This document shows, one piece after another, positions 1-11,309 of a stretch of DNA of 64,000 nt (its first letter is position 1; each line of letters opens with the position of its first letter). Source of the stretch: Ischnura elegans. Its lineage: Eukaryota > Arthropoda > Insecta > Odonata > Coenagrionidae. The stretch covers positions 310,001-374,000 of the forward strand of contig NC_060258.1 of assembly GCF_921293095.1 (NCBI RefSeq), in the 5' to 3' direction. The position numbers and the translations under genes were made by a program. The notes beneath the pieces were generated by a model that did no database searches, was not told the DNA's origin, and worked only from the letters and a program-made list of their open reading frames with translations.

Positions 1-2341
1 TCCGGTAACTATTTTCTGAAAACAATATCATTACAATTTAGAAGTTAAGCTATGTATAAAAAATCAGAGTCATAAATGAAGGCTTATCTTCTCAGGATAT
101 TTTTTTACTCCCAAATGACATTCAAACCCATCTGCTTATCAAGTGCAACTATAGTTAGAAATGAGTTGGTAAGTTGCGTTCTCATTAGGATTAAAAAATT
201 TTCACTTCACCATTGGCAGTCGGCTCCGTGTACGCAATAGCGTCTGTTCCAAACTTCGCCTCATGCAAGTAGTTTTATGCTTTCCAACGTGGATTGACTT
301 CAAACTAAGGAGTGTTTTCAGTGAGGGTTTAGTGAAGTCAGGTTTCATTTCTATCAGTTTTTATTTGTCTTTTGACTACGGACCGTCCGATGATGTAAGT
401 GAGATGTCATAAATATTCACTGAAAACAACGGAAGAAGAAGAAAATTTTCTCAGATACAAGGGGACAGCATAGAGGAGGCACAATTTCATCCCATCCAAG
501 GCTGATTTCTTTTGCCACTTCAGTCGTATTTTAATCGGTTTTCAAAATACCTCTTCGGCACGGCTATGAGTGCAATACGATCCACTTTTTTATAATAATT
601 GGCATTATAATGTTTATGATTGCGAGCGATTGCATTGAAAAATTATGAATTTGATAGATCACATCATTATATACATAAAAGTCGGTTAACACCTCTAATT
701 ATGCCCTATTTTCCCGAGAAACTCGGATCAATTTCTCCATCAGCGACACTAATGGTGACTTTTATAAACTCATTTAAAAGCACGGTGGGTTAAGAACAAA
801 TTAAGAGACAAATTATTAAGAGGTAGAAGAGACAACAAATGAAATGGGTTAACAAATTAAGAGGCGGTCTCAAGGATCCTCTTTTGTAATATTCGTGCTC
901 GGAGAAAATCATACTTAGGGATATTGTTAAACGCTGAGCATAGAGTTGAATTTTGCCCAAAGAACGAGACATTTTGTTGTTCTCAGGGGTGTTTATGCCC
1001 CAGTCAGTCAAGGTCAAGAGGAATGGAGATATGGAACTAAAAGAGGTAGAAGAAGAGAATGGAGATTGCCTGAGTAACCCAAGATCAGCCACACGCTCGC
1101 TTGCGCAAATACGTTTCTGAAATACATGGAGAAATGTTAATACGATAAAATGGATTCACCACTAAAAAGATTCGTAGTGCTTTGGTTAACTATGACGCAA
1201 GGAGAATATTGAATGTTGGAAATAATCATTTGTTCATTTTCGTGTTTGAGTGCCATTTTTCGTCAGAGTGTCATTTTCGCCATCCAGTTTAGCAGTGTAA
1301 ATGACAAGAAGGTATGCAAACATTGTTTTAGCAAGAAGGCCTATCCTGTAAAAAATTTGAAAGAAAAATTAATCTCGCCAAGTGTACGACTAAATTTTTA
1401 CAGTAACTGCTACTATAAATGACTAACTCCTTGAGTGAATCCATTAAGAATACCAAAATTACTTGTCAACCCTGTCAAACTTTCCCGAGTACATCGTTGT
1501 TTTGTCCGTCCACTCAAACAACTATTCATCGAAGTTCCGCAGAAGTACCAAAATTGATAAAGAATGCAAGGAAAATATGGGGATTTATGAACAAATTTTT
1601 CCCATTCCAAAAATCTTTCCTGTGTTAAAAATTAGACAGTGTGAATGTTTGTGGACAGTTTTTATGAATGGGTAACGACATTAAGTTTAAATACTAGTTC
1701 ACGGAGAAGCTTTCACCCTGGTAAGGAATTGCTCTCATTACCGCCAAGAGTAATGAAACATGGGAAGCCATTTTTAAGTTCTGCGTGTGGTTGATAAATG
1801 AATAGCCACTCGGATTGAGTTTTTGACGTGTTTTACTCACCAGCAAAATGGTTGAGGCATTAATCATCACCAATAGCTCAAGAAGTAGGTGACGGATCAG
1901 AAAAAGGAAAAATAAAGGTTTTTATATTTTCAATACTACTACATTCACAATGGACAAAAATGTGATTGGTTACAATATCAAAGTAAATTTGGGTCACACC
2001 AACTTTGCATTCTGCCCCGTCAAATGTGATTAACCTCATATAATATTTTATTCTACCTCCGCAGAAGATTGCACAGTCTGCTTGAAGCCAATGCTTTTTG
2101 CTGTTCATTTGAATTGCAATCCATTGGAAGGAGATGTTCATATTTCTCAAAGGGAATGAGAAATCTCCCATGAGAAGTAAAAGGCAGCCAGTGAAATAAA
2201 AAAAATACCTGGCGTACACCTTTTTACTCATACCTTTGATGCACCTTTGTATGTTCCACACGATCATTAACCAATTTCTTAGGCATTGCCTTGACTTCCG
2301 TGACTGGTATGGAATTCTTTCAACATAGTTTCACTTTTATC
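1..2341. other. AT-rich non-coding stretch, nothing assigned
   Basis: No protein family, tRNA or clear repeat is recognisable here. There is a small A/G-rich patch of local repeats near 780-870, where short variants of an 'aattaagag' motif recur. Short open frames are present but none has splice context or family resemblance. A predicted 3' untranslated region of the minus-strand exon ending at 2342 would fall in the upper part of this stretch; I see no strong poly(A) signal to mark its end. Confidence 0.4.
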
Positions 2342-2573
2342 TCATACCTTGATACTCCAAGACTTCCAAAGACTTGGGGATTTATAGACGTAGGTCAATG
2401 TCTGGAAGCCAACGTCGCTGTTCCCTCCACTCAAGAGGACTGGGTTTGAACCCCTTCCCTGAGTGTAGTACTCCAAACTGGGCCACAGGACGACCATCTG
2501 CTCGATTGAGGATGACAGGACGATATCGTTCAGCTCCACCAGCTCCTTGAAAAGTTCCCCTAGTGCTTCATAG
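2342..2573 (-). CDS. Predicted terminal coding exon, minus strand, unknown family
   Basis: A 3' splice site (pyrimidine-rich tract then AG) precedes position 2573, and the frame that opens in phase 2 runs 75 codons to a TGA at about 2342. The product begins YEALGELFKELVELNDIV, an amphipathic leucine-rich segment like the other minus-strand exons of this window, then continues with a Ser/Gly/Tyr/Trp-rich tail (WPSLEYYTQG, YVYKSPSLWKSW). A GT at 2347 could act as a donor in phase 0, but the next acceptor-like site leaves an intron of only about 44 bp, so I prefer a terminal exon. No family recognised. It may be the last exon of the phase-2 gene family described higher up, but the distance is large and linkage is inference. 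Confidence 0.5.
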
Positions 2574-2973
2574 CTAAAAAGTACATACAAAAGTAGTATC
2601 ATTTTATCGAAATTAGAATTATCGTTTGCCTACAGCTCAAAGTCTACCCTCCGGGAAATATTCCCAAAGCGGCTTACCAAAGCACATGACTCTCTTGATG
2701 AATCGTCAACTCACCACAGGTGCTCGAACACGCAAAAGTACAAAAATTTACCAAAATTAATGTTATTGTTTGCCTTGTAAAAAATTAATTTTATCACAGT
2801 TTTTCTGCTATGAAGAGCATTCACCCCAAATGTAAATCCCACAGGCCAGAAGATTTTGAATACTTTTATTTTTACGCCAAAACCTGTAGCAACAACTAGT
2901 ATGAGCAAATTAAAACTATCCGTCAGAATTTTTACAGATTTTTCCTCTTTTGCGGTCAGTTCTATGCAAGTAA

Positions 2974-3150
2974 AAATGTAAGTAAAGAATTTACTTTACC
3001 TTCATTTAGACATTTAACTGCATTTTGTGACCAACTCCCGTAAGTGGCTGAGCGTTTAATTCTCACGAACATAAATGCTGTTAGCGTTTATATTTAGCTG
3101 CATAACAATTAGGGAATTTCATTTACACTGCAATCTAATGTATTCTATAT
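2974..3150 (+). repeat. Left arm of inverted repeat pair with 5885-6054
   Basis: About 180 bp that recurs in reverse complement at 5885-6054. The outer ends coincide (aaatgtaagtaaag at the left, its complement with one change at the right) and homology stops there on both sides, as expected for terminal inverted repeats of a 3.1-kb element or for two opposite copies of a repeat. The shared core includes accaactcccgta and gagcgtttaattc. No transposase is visible between the arms, so if this is one unit it is non-autonomous. Confidence 0.6.
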
Positions 3151-5259
3151 TTTTTCCAGATTTTCTTTCTCAACTGCACTCGACTTCGCCGTTAACTGCA
3201 CAGTGTGAACATTAGCCATTCCAAACCCACTCGTACGAAGTGCACAGCCGGCCACGACCTACCGGAAACCGGACTCGAGGGGAATAAAGTGGAGTACTGA
3301 GTGGGGAAATGGGATAGGGGGACATCAAAGTATAGTGAGATCGGAATCAGAGGTCAGTCACGGATCCAGGGTGTCATAATTTAAAAATTTAACAAACTTT
3401 ATTGAAAATTTGATTCGACTACAAAATATACTGAAAAAACACAGCGGTATACAGTGAGTAAGTGTAAAAACACAGAAGTGTTATTTAATATTTACTCCTG
3501 GACGTTTTTTACGAAAACAAGTTATCATTCAATCGATACACAAAACCCACTACTTCATGGAAATACCTCTACAATAACCGTATTTTTTATTGTATTACCA
3601 CTAATTGGTAGAAGCAGCGTTCCATTTTATCACCGATAGAATATTATACTTCTGGAAAGAAAATGAATAATTCTTATACACGGAACCACAAAGTCCTTTA
3701 CAATAATCTTTTAATAAGTCTCCTGATGACTAAAGCAGGAGTATGAATAAAACAAATGAATTGAAACAATGTCATATCACTGATTTATTTTCTTATGAAA
3801 CAATAAAAACTCGTACAATGATATTACGAAATGAATGAAAAATGAGCACTTTGCGGTATATGCCCGGAAATGTTACGAGCGCGATTTTGTCGGCCACGGT
3901 AATAACCGTACGGGAACCACTTCTCTGCTATATATATCACATTCCCTGAACCGCAATGGAGTCCTGTTTGACCGTATGTATTCCGCAGCTCTAAGCAGTT
4001 GCAAAAAGCCAATGTGGTGACTGCCTGAGAGGGTCGACGGAAATTTTTGGAGTTAAGAGTAGGAAATTCTTCTTCGTCTTCATCCTAGCGTGCATAGGTA
4101 TTCAGAGTAGACAATTAATTTATGGAAAATGTCCAGTTTGCATAAGGAAGGCCTGATTCTGAGAGGCAGACTGCATATTGTTAAAAATGTGAATTGGTTA
4201 CATTAACTTGCTTGCTATTCAGTGAGTTATGTATCATATAAGTTCTTATACAGTAACGAGCACTTAAAACAATTTCATTGTGAGGATCACCATCTCATGC
4301 TGAAGAAGGAACGGCAACGTTTCACAAGGAAGGCACGATAAGAGGCATTGGACATGGTTTCCATTCATCAGTCACATTTCAATTGCTGCTTTAAATATCA
4401 AAAGACTATAGATCCTTGCATTACAAATTGTGGTTCTGAATATAAGAAATCCATAGTGTGCAAGGTTTTATCTAACTTTTGAAATTATAAAAAATATTGC
4501 AATTAAATAATAAATTCTGTAAAAATCTTTTTTCTCGCGTTCAAATAAATAAATTTTCTATGATCCTGGCAGAGTCTCTAAATAAATTGCTTCACATGCA
4601 ACAAAAAATATTGGGGGATGTTCCAGTATTACTTCCTATTTAATCTGAGGATCAATGAAGTAACTGAATGGTGTGTGCACGTACTGGAGTAGAGCTATTG
4701 AGTTTTGTATCCGAACATTCAACTAGACGTTTCTCGTTTTATATGAAGCAATTATTCTCCATTGAAGAGTAATAATAAAGAAAACAATACGATTAACAAT
4801 TTTTTTTGTTTCTACTCCCTCAAATATAAAGGCGTGCCAATTTAAATCCGATTCTGAGTCAGAGGATGAAGATTTCTCATATTGAAAAATATTTTCACTG
4901 TTAATTAGAAGATTTTTCACCTCCTGTGGCATAATTTTACTTTACGGGGAACCACCACAGAACAAGAAATAAAGGGATTTAATGTTACCAGAAGCACATG
5001 GAAAGTGCCATGGTTTTTGGCAATCCTAGACCCTTCTCTGGAGTGTTTTTCACGGCACCTTCTATCCTTGGGGTGAGTTTCCGACGTAAAAAGTATGGCG
5101 TTTTTCAAACTTTCCGCTTCATGTATTTAAACCTTGTGATTTTTATGTGGCATGTGATACTGTGGATAAAGTTTTACATACAGTTTAGCTAGTTTTAAGT
5201 ATACCGGGACTAGCCGCGGTGATAACTTATACGGGAGTCACCCGCAATGCACAATCGTG
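3151..5259. other. Interior between inverted repeats, no gene seen
   Basis: A moderately GC-rich patch lies at about 3180-3380 and the rest is AT-rich. No recognisable coding segment, RNA gene or transposon domain. If the two flanking arms belong to one element, this is its non-coding interior. Confidence 0.35.
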
Positions 5260-5326
5260 CGAAAAATCCACAGAGAAAAAATCAATCCCGGTCAAGGCGA
5301 ATGATTTTTTCTCTGTGGATTTTTCG
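5260..5326. repeat. Perfect 25-bp hairpin
   Basis: A 25-nt arm at 5260-5284 (starts cgaaaaatccacagag) is followed by 17 nt and then its exact reverse complement at 5302-5326. The perfect match in an otherwise decayed region points to a recent foldback or a short DNA-transposon remnant. A stable RNA hairpin would form from either strand. Confidence 0.75.
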
Positions 5327-5884
5327 TACAGTTTAGCTGTTTTTTCGGCATTTAGCTGAGAAAACCGTATCATTTACTCGAATTCCAATCGGTACAGCTC
5401 TCAAAACTGCTGAGAAGTGGGTAATTAGGTTAAAAAAATTCCTGTAAAAGGATTATGCTTGGCACTTTATTGGGATTTCCAGTTTATAATGGTTCACTTA
5501 ATCACGCAATAATGACATTCAAACTAATAACTAAGAATACCCACTGAATTCTAAAATTGTCATAAATCTACTATTTCTTTAAAACCACTCATCCAGATTC
5601 CAAAAATATTGATTGAAATAGAGTTTTTGAATGAAGGCCATAAGCAACGTATTTAATTTCTTGTCCCCTTCCGAAACAATTTTATTTTGTAAAATCTCCA
5701 GTACGAATGATTTCTTGCCCTTTGCCAAGATCACACTATGCAAATCTAGGCGAGTTACATTGGTGGTATTCATGACTTGCCAGCTACAATGTCAACGTTG
5801 TTCGGCACACACTTCAACAAGGATACTGAAGGGAGACCAATGTTTAGCTCTAGCCTATAAATGAGAGTCAAGTGCAGTTAAGAA

Positions 5885-6054
5885 ATGAATCAGATTATAG
5901 AGTGAATGAAATTTTTCATTAGTTAAGCATCTTAATATAAACACTAATAACATTTACGTGCGTGTGAATTAAACGCTCAACTACATACGGGAGTTGGTCA
6001 TGAAATGCTGGTAAACATCTTTATGAAGATAAAGTAAATTCTTTGCTTACATTT
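5885..6054 (-). repeat. Right arm of inverted repeat pair with 2974-3150
   Basis: Reverse-complement counterpart of the arm at 2974-3150. The match ends abruptly at the outer boundary near 6054 and fades inward near 5885. No convincing target-site duplication could be read outside the two arms. Confidence 0.6.
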
Positions 6055-6099
6055 CTGTTGATAGAATTATTTTGATTTTAAAAATGAAAATTGTGTTAT

Positions 6100-6500
6100 T
6101 ACTTTGGAATCAACCTCCCAAATATTTATCGCAACCACCACGCATAGTCTCTCGACTACGGAGCAACGTATTGGTGAGACATAAACGGTGTGTTCAAATA
6201 TGAATCCAAAGACTGGAAACAGCTTGCCACGTAGCCCGAAAGAAAACACATCGAAGGCTTAACGTGTGCATGGACGTGAGTTTTATCAGTACATTCCATT
6301 TGCTATTTTACTTCCGATTGGGCTATGGTCATCGAGTTCTAAGTCTAGAGTTCCTGGTGGAGGCTCCACCTATGATTGCTCAGTCGCGTCCACGACCGTC
6401 CGCGTCGGCTCTTGGTGCCGTGAGGGTAATGGATGCATGTCCCTTACGTGGCAATCTTCCAGATGTTCACATACCACTGAAAACGATAGTACAAACATAA
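6100..6500. repeat. Diverged dispersed repeat, copy at 33,200-33,600
   Basis: The segment matches 33,200-33,600 in the same orientation, with many substitutions but common blocks such as caaatatgaatc, gtggacgtgagtt, gtcgcgtccac and gaaaacgatagtac. In both copies the minus strand carries a partly conserved hydrophobic frame (compare FPVFGFIFEH with SPIFRFIFGL), so the repeat may once have been coding. Family not recognised. Confidence 0.55.
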
Positions 6501-6504
6501 CTGT

Positions 6505-6800
6505 GGCGAATGGGGATTGTGTTCACGTAGTGGCTATAGTGTTGGCTACCCACCCTTTGCGCTCGGGTTAAATGCTAGTGGTGGTGATGAATTTTCAGAG
6601 ACTACCCGATCTCTACTTGAATGTGGTAATGAGGACATTTCAAGCGCAACACTCTGTCCGTCGGATGGGAGGTTAAGCCGTGGTCCCCTTGGCGCCTTTC
6701 GTTAAGAGCAGGCTAATGCCGATACCGTGTTTTTCTCCACCCTACCCTCATGTTGCCAATGACCTCAGCTGTCGGTCGTATATTCCAAATGCTCCATATC
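6505..6800 (+). repeat. tRNA-derived SINE
   Basis: The head has the layout of a pol III promoter: an A-box-like run (gtagtggctatagtgttgg) followed about 35 bp later by a B-box-like cgggttaaatgc, a degenerate form of GGTTCRAATCC. Behind it is a conserved-looking GC-rich body (gtccgtcggatgggaggtta, then ccgtggtccccttggcgcc). This organisation, tRNA-like head plus unrelated body, is that of a SINE. It sits directly after the repeat at 6100-6500, and the paralogous repeat at 33.6 kb lacks it, consistent with a later insertion. Boundaries are approximate and no target duplication was resolved. Confidence 0.6.
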
Positions 6801-9017
6801 GCGACGAGCCTCAATATTCATAGAATTTCGGAGTCTATAATGACAGTTTCGATTTATTGCACAGAAAACTGAGGTAAGAAGAGTTTTTGTGACTTTCTTC
6901 ACTTAAGATAACACAAAGAAAAAGTCAATTTACGAACAAAAATAACTGAATTGATGTTGAGCTGCACAATAAACAAGTAAAAAAACGGCAAAAGGAGTGA
7001 CTTCTATAATTCCCATCGTTTATAGCGACAAGCATGGCGGGAGAAAGTCGTACTTGTTGCAGAGCTTTCGGGTGATACGAAAGAGGGCTTGATGCATAAG
7101 AATACCTGCAACAAATTTTTTCCCTTCTCTCCGTGAAATGAGATTTCGAGATGAATAAGTAACGATTTACATAGAAAACAAAATTAATGTTCACTATACA
7201 AATTTTATAACAACAGCAGTGGAGTTTATGCATTCCTTTGGGGAAAAAAATATCTTATCGCCATTTTGTGCCATTGACAATATATTCCCTCGGACAGGTT
7301 CGAATCACAACATTCGTAAAGATTTAGCAGAAAATCCTCTGCTTTACCACTATGTCAACTCCTTCACTGAGATACAAGAAGTTTTTCTACGTCTTTTCTT
7401 AATTCATGCACGGAAACACACCAGTCTTCTAGCGTCAAAACATTAAACATTATTTTAAAACGCAGTGGTATAGTGTATGGTAACTATGGTAACACGTGTT
7501 TATGATACAATTCTAAAGGGAATTAAAAACCAAATGCACCGACGCCTATCGATCCACGCGCTGAAGATAATAAATTAAGTTATAGTTGGGACTAACAATA
7601 AGTTAGGACGCTGTCCTTACCACAGTGAACTTGAATCTTATGGCTGTAAAAGACATCTCAATTGTAATTAGTGAAACACTCTACTTATAGTAATTTTTAA
7701 CTGTCCACGGACATGCCTGGTGCTCTTGTCTCTTTAAAATAATTGAACAAAAATTTTCCTTCCATCTTTAGAACATTCACTAAGCAAAGCATAAACTCAA
7801 ATAACCCAATATAGCTGGCTATCTCCTTCTCTACATAATGGTTATGTCAGGGCTGCCACCATTCCCTATGGATAATTCCCCCTTTTTCCTGCGTCTTCAC
7901 GGACATTGCTTTTTTGAACAGGGCAAATGCTTTTTATTTTATAATAAATATTATGAAAACAAAGCAGCCCATAAATACTATTTTTGAAATTCATATAATA
8001 TTAATTTGTTTAACCATAGATTTTATAATAAATTATTTAGTTTAGGTTTTCAATACAATAAAAACCTCTTCGAATATCTGTGGGACTGTCCACTGACATG
8101 ATGAATCATAAATAGTCTGTGGGCATTAATATTGGGAAATATAATTTTCTCTTTACTAATTTGTCACTAAAACGAGTAAAAGGGTACATAAAATAATGTA
8201 CCAGTTATATTTTAATTTAACGATTTCGTTCTTTTTAACGGCAGTCCATGGACATAATTTTGTACGACTATGGGAGAATGACCCAGTTACTTGGAATCAC
8301 AATGGAAAAGGAAGGACCACCTTTCAAAGCCACGGACAACAAAAATGCATTCAATTTCTATATTTTTTTTATGATGATTTATATAAAAATATAACATAAT
8401 TACGCAAGAATGATTTATTTGAATGAATGTTTCCATCTCCACTATATCGTAGAAGGGCATATCCATGAATATGTCAACTTTTTCTCTCAAATTCAAATTT
8501 AGGTTGGAAATGTTTTATCTTGATAAATAAACCGCTAAATGATCGAATTTTGCGAAATCAATGTTTGAAATATTATTCAGAGCCTTATTAAAAGTTTTCA
8601 AACTATACGCAGTTTCACAGAGTTTTCAAGATGTTTGAAATTATTCCGCGTATGAAGTTGACCTGAATTAGTTCCGCCACATGTTAATTTTAGCATTATT
8701 AGAAGGTATTTCTTTAAATAATTTTGTTTCTTTAAATGGATATCACCTTTAAAAATGTTTTTGATCATGTACAGTCAGAAATTTTGCAAATTTTTCAGTG
8801 TTCTACAATTTTATCGAAATATTCTATTGCATAGTCTACTCCAAAGGTAATCCCATCACAAATGGAATTGCCCAGAAATCAACATGTCATAGAAATACTG
8901 TCACAAGGAATTGCAGCCTCCATGGGAGTTAGCCAAATGACGATTATTTTACGCATTACATTTTTTCATTGCTAAAACTTATTTCAATAATTTATCAATT
9001 ACTGTTGAAAATCCTAC
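6801..9017. other. AT-rich stretch, no gene assigned
   Basis: Nothing recognisable as coding. Three degenerate copies of a short palindromic motif related to tgtccacggacatg occur at about 7700, 8088 and 8243, and a hAT-like TIR start (cagggctgcca) is at about 7848 without a partner. These suggest decayed DNA-transposon material. Confidence 0.35.
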
Positions 9018-9104
9018 CTTTTTTTGTATTCATCAAGATGATTGAATCTCCATGTGTGATTGGAGACCTCCCTTTGCAGACGTAAAATATATCCATGGTC
9101 ACTC
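9018..9104 (-). CDS. Predicted phase-2 coding exon (exon F), unknown family
   Basis: Between an acceptor (cattttacag before 9104) and a donor (gtagga after 9018) lies an 87-bp exon of one base, 28 uninterrupted codons and two bases, so it is symmetric in phase 2 like the other minus-strand exons of this window. The peptide starts SDHGYILRLQREVSNHTW and ends LDEYKKR; it is charged, with an N-glycosylation-like NHT. No paralogous copy is present in the window, so support rests on splice sites, phase and an open frame. It could belong to the same transcription unit as the exons at 20-55 kb or to another gene. Confidence 0.5.
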
Positions 9105-9289
9105 CTGTAAAATGTAAAGAAATCAAATCAATTCTGTAAGCTCTTTGCTAGCTGCATCTTTTATGTTTGTCGCTTAGCTGTAATATTTATATAGTGGTAG
9201 ACCTGAAAATTAAGGAATCAGATAGAGCGCAATATTTAAAAATGGATGTTTATGTGTTTGAAGAAACACTACGATACCCCCACTGCACA

Positions 9290-9500
9290 AGCGGTCAACA
9301 ATCGCCCACAGAATCAAATCCGCTCATCTACGAGGTCAACAAGGCGAATCTGCTCAGCTGGCAGTGGCCGAAGCATCAACGCTTACCTACGACTCTCCAA
9401 GCTGCGGGGTTGAGCGTTTGTGCTTCGTCTATTGCCAGCAGACCGTGTAAGCAAATTGATTTATTCCTTGTACTTCTTGGATACTTGGATGCACTGCGGA
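9290..9500 (+). pseudogene. Possible hAT transposase C-terminal remnant
   Basis: The plus strand encodes a short stretch whose composition and order (Trp-rich segment, then QAA followed by VER in a shifted frame, then an LLGYL tail) are suggestive of the dimerisation region at the C-terminus of hAT transposases. The match needs a frameshift and is weak. It could equally be chance. Confidence 0.2.
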
Positions 9501-9520
9501 GTCGCTGATATTTATTACAT

Positions 9521-9865
9521 ACATATTTTTTTGGATCCAGATTCGGATCGGATCCTTGAATTTCGGAGCCGGATCGGATCCTTGAATTTCGGAGCCGGAT
9601 CTTTTGGATCGGATATTTTCGGATCCAAATGCATTTTCAAATTCCTGCTATTAAACGCAGTAATTATTCAAGTTTATTCTGGGTACATACAATCATAGGA
9701 ATGCTTTTTAGATTTTCACACACATTTTTATATTTTTATGAAATTAAAATCATTTATGTAGGCTTTAAAATGGTTTTTAAAGACACCTTTACATGCTCAG
9801 GACCTAAACTGTTACGCTTGGGTTAGGAATTGGAAATAGGAAAAATCTTCGAATAAACCACTGAC
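9521..9865 (+). repeat. Dispersed repeat R1, copy 1
   Basis: Matches 32,011-32,325 in reverse complement, for example attattcaagtttatt, tgggtacatacaatca, aatgctttttagattttc and gttacgcttggg. The head is rich in ggatcc/ttcgga motifs and contains a 26-bp tandem duplication at 9544-9595. It runs directly into a fragment of the cagtggcgtagc MITE at 9866. A second R1 head (tagggatggacgaatcc) begins near 9927 and is cut off by the Penelope-like element. Confidence 0.7.
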
Positions 9866-9926
9866 CAGTGGCGTAGCAAGAGGGGAAGCCCGGGGGGTCC
9901 GGACCCCCAGAAACATAAAAACTAGG
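9866..9926 (+). mobile_element. Truncated hAT-type MITE end
   Basis: Begins with cagtggcgtagc, the terminal sequence of the three MITEs at 31,135, 31,763 and 50,271, but only about 60 bp remain before another R1 head starts. Its left flank ccactgac is identical to the flank of the MITE at 32,010 read in the same sense, so both sit at the same point of repeat R1. Confidence 0.6.
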
Positions 9927-9986
9927 GATGGACGAATCCAGGACTTTTTTCGGATCAGATTCGGATTCGTTCACTCGTAAATACAT

Positions 9987-10930
9987 TCCTCATATGGCCA
10001 CATGGAAAAGAGACGCTAAAAGAATTCGCCGGTCATCTCAGCAGCATCCACCTATGCATCCAATTCACCATGGAGATGGAGATGAATAAAGAACTGCCTT
10101 TTTTAGACGTACTGGTGCATAGAGGCATGAATGGATCTCTGAGACACGCTGTCTGCAGAAAAGCAACACACACGGACCGTAACCTCCACGCGCACTCCCA
10201 CCATCATCCGCAACAGATAACATCGGTCATGGAAACACTCCTTCATAGGGCCAGAGTGGTTTCTGACAATTGCGCTCGGGAGAAAGAAGAGGATCGCGGC
10301 GAAAGAAACCTTCTGACAGAATGGATATTCGGAAGCCTTCATCCATCGCCGCGCAAGAATTCCGAAAAAACGCCCACCACAAGACTGCGCGGAGAGAAGA
10401 AATAACAACAAACCAGTGGCCTATGCCACCATCCCATGCGTCGTGGGAACGTCGGAGAGAATTTTTCGCGTGCTGAGGAAAGCAGGCATCGTGACCGGCA
10501 CAGAGCATTAAAGAAGATGAGCGACTTGTTTCCTTCTGCTAAGCACCGACTCCATCCTCTCAACGTGGAAGGCGTTTATAGAATTAGAATCCCGTGCTCA
10601 TGCGGGATATCTTACGTTGGGCAGACAGGGTGCTCCGTGACTTCCCGTATTAAAGAACTCAAATAGGCGATATTACATCAAGACACGGAGAAGTCGGCTG
10701 TAGCGGAGCATGCTTAGATCATTCATTCGGACAGTAACAGTTCGGATCTTTCATTCGGAAGATGAAATTCATTCGTACATAGCGCCAGATATTATACCAG
10801 AACACAGAGATGCTATATTTGTGCGGGGCCACAAGAGGAAAGATTTTCACCGACAAGATTCAAAGAAATGCTAAAACTGCGGAGAGGCCAGTGATTTTCG
10901 ATCACGAGACTGTTTATTTTACAAGAAATA
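9987..10930 (+). pseudogene. Penelope-like element fragment (RT C-terminus and GIY-YIG)
   Basis: The first part carries the RT segment typical of Penelope-like elements: LPFLDVLVHRGMNGSL, then RKATHTDRNLHAHSHHHPQQ. A second frame, about 10,560-10,660, contains the GIY-YIG endonuclease start (GVYRI, CSCGISYVGQTGCSV) and then a TAA in the conserved KEHKR region. A further frame near 10,780-10,850 keeps the HREAIFVRGHKRKDF-like C-terminus. The copy is 5'-truncated (catalytic YVDD region missing) and frameshifted at least twice. PLEs encode a reverse transcriptase fused to a GIY-YIG nuclease; this copy cannot be functional. Confidence 0.8.
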
Positions 10931-11309
10931 AATGGAAATAAAGAAAAGAAGCAATTAAGTATAAAACAAATTAAAAAGACACGTCCAAATATTTCCTCCC
11001 GGCTGCGCCACCGGCCGTCAACATCTGAAAAGAAAGAGCTTCACTGAAATCAACGAAGCGTATCAGGTACGCACATCCAGAATTTGAAATCTCCCTAGAC
11101 ACTAATTCCTCATCGCAAGGGGCTTGTGATAACAACACAAAGACAAGGTAGACAGCAGATGGCAGCCAAGTGACGAGGTAGGCAATAACTTAAAAAATCT
11201 TAAGTGGAGTGGAAGCCCATCTGATGACGTCAATAGAATCAACACACAAGCGAGGGTTGCTACTGACCCAAACGTAGCACCAAGCGCACCACGGATGACA
11301 AAAATACAT

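Noticed and set aside
2230-2303. A further small exon downstream of the predicted terminal exon
   Set aside because: It would need an intron of about 44 bp and a phase change; the upstream exon already ends in an in-frame stop.
2425-2470. B-box-like gggtttgaacccc suggesting a tRNA or SINE
   Set aside because: No A box at the right distance, and the stretch lies inside a well-defined open coding exon on the minus strand.
7615-7637. 23-bp microexon on the minus strand between tcttttacag and gtaagg
   Set aside because: Length is not symmetric, there is no paralogous copy, and such pairs of sites are expected by chance in AT-rich DNA.
8416-8500. Open minus-strand segment (KVDIFMDMPFYDIVEMETF) as an exon
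   Set aside because: Weak acceptor without a pyrimidine tract, weak gtaatt donor in phase 0, and no second copy.
10103-10563. Several overlapping minus-strand open frames
   Set aside because: They are antisense to the Penelope-like coding sequence and have no domain resemblance.
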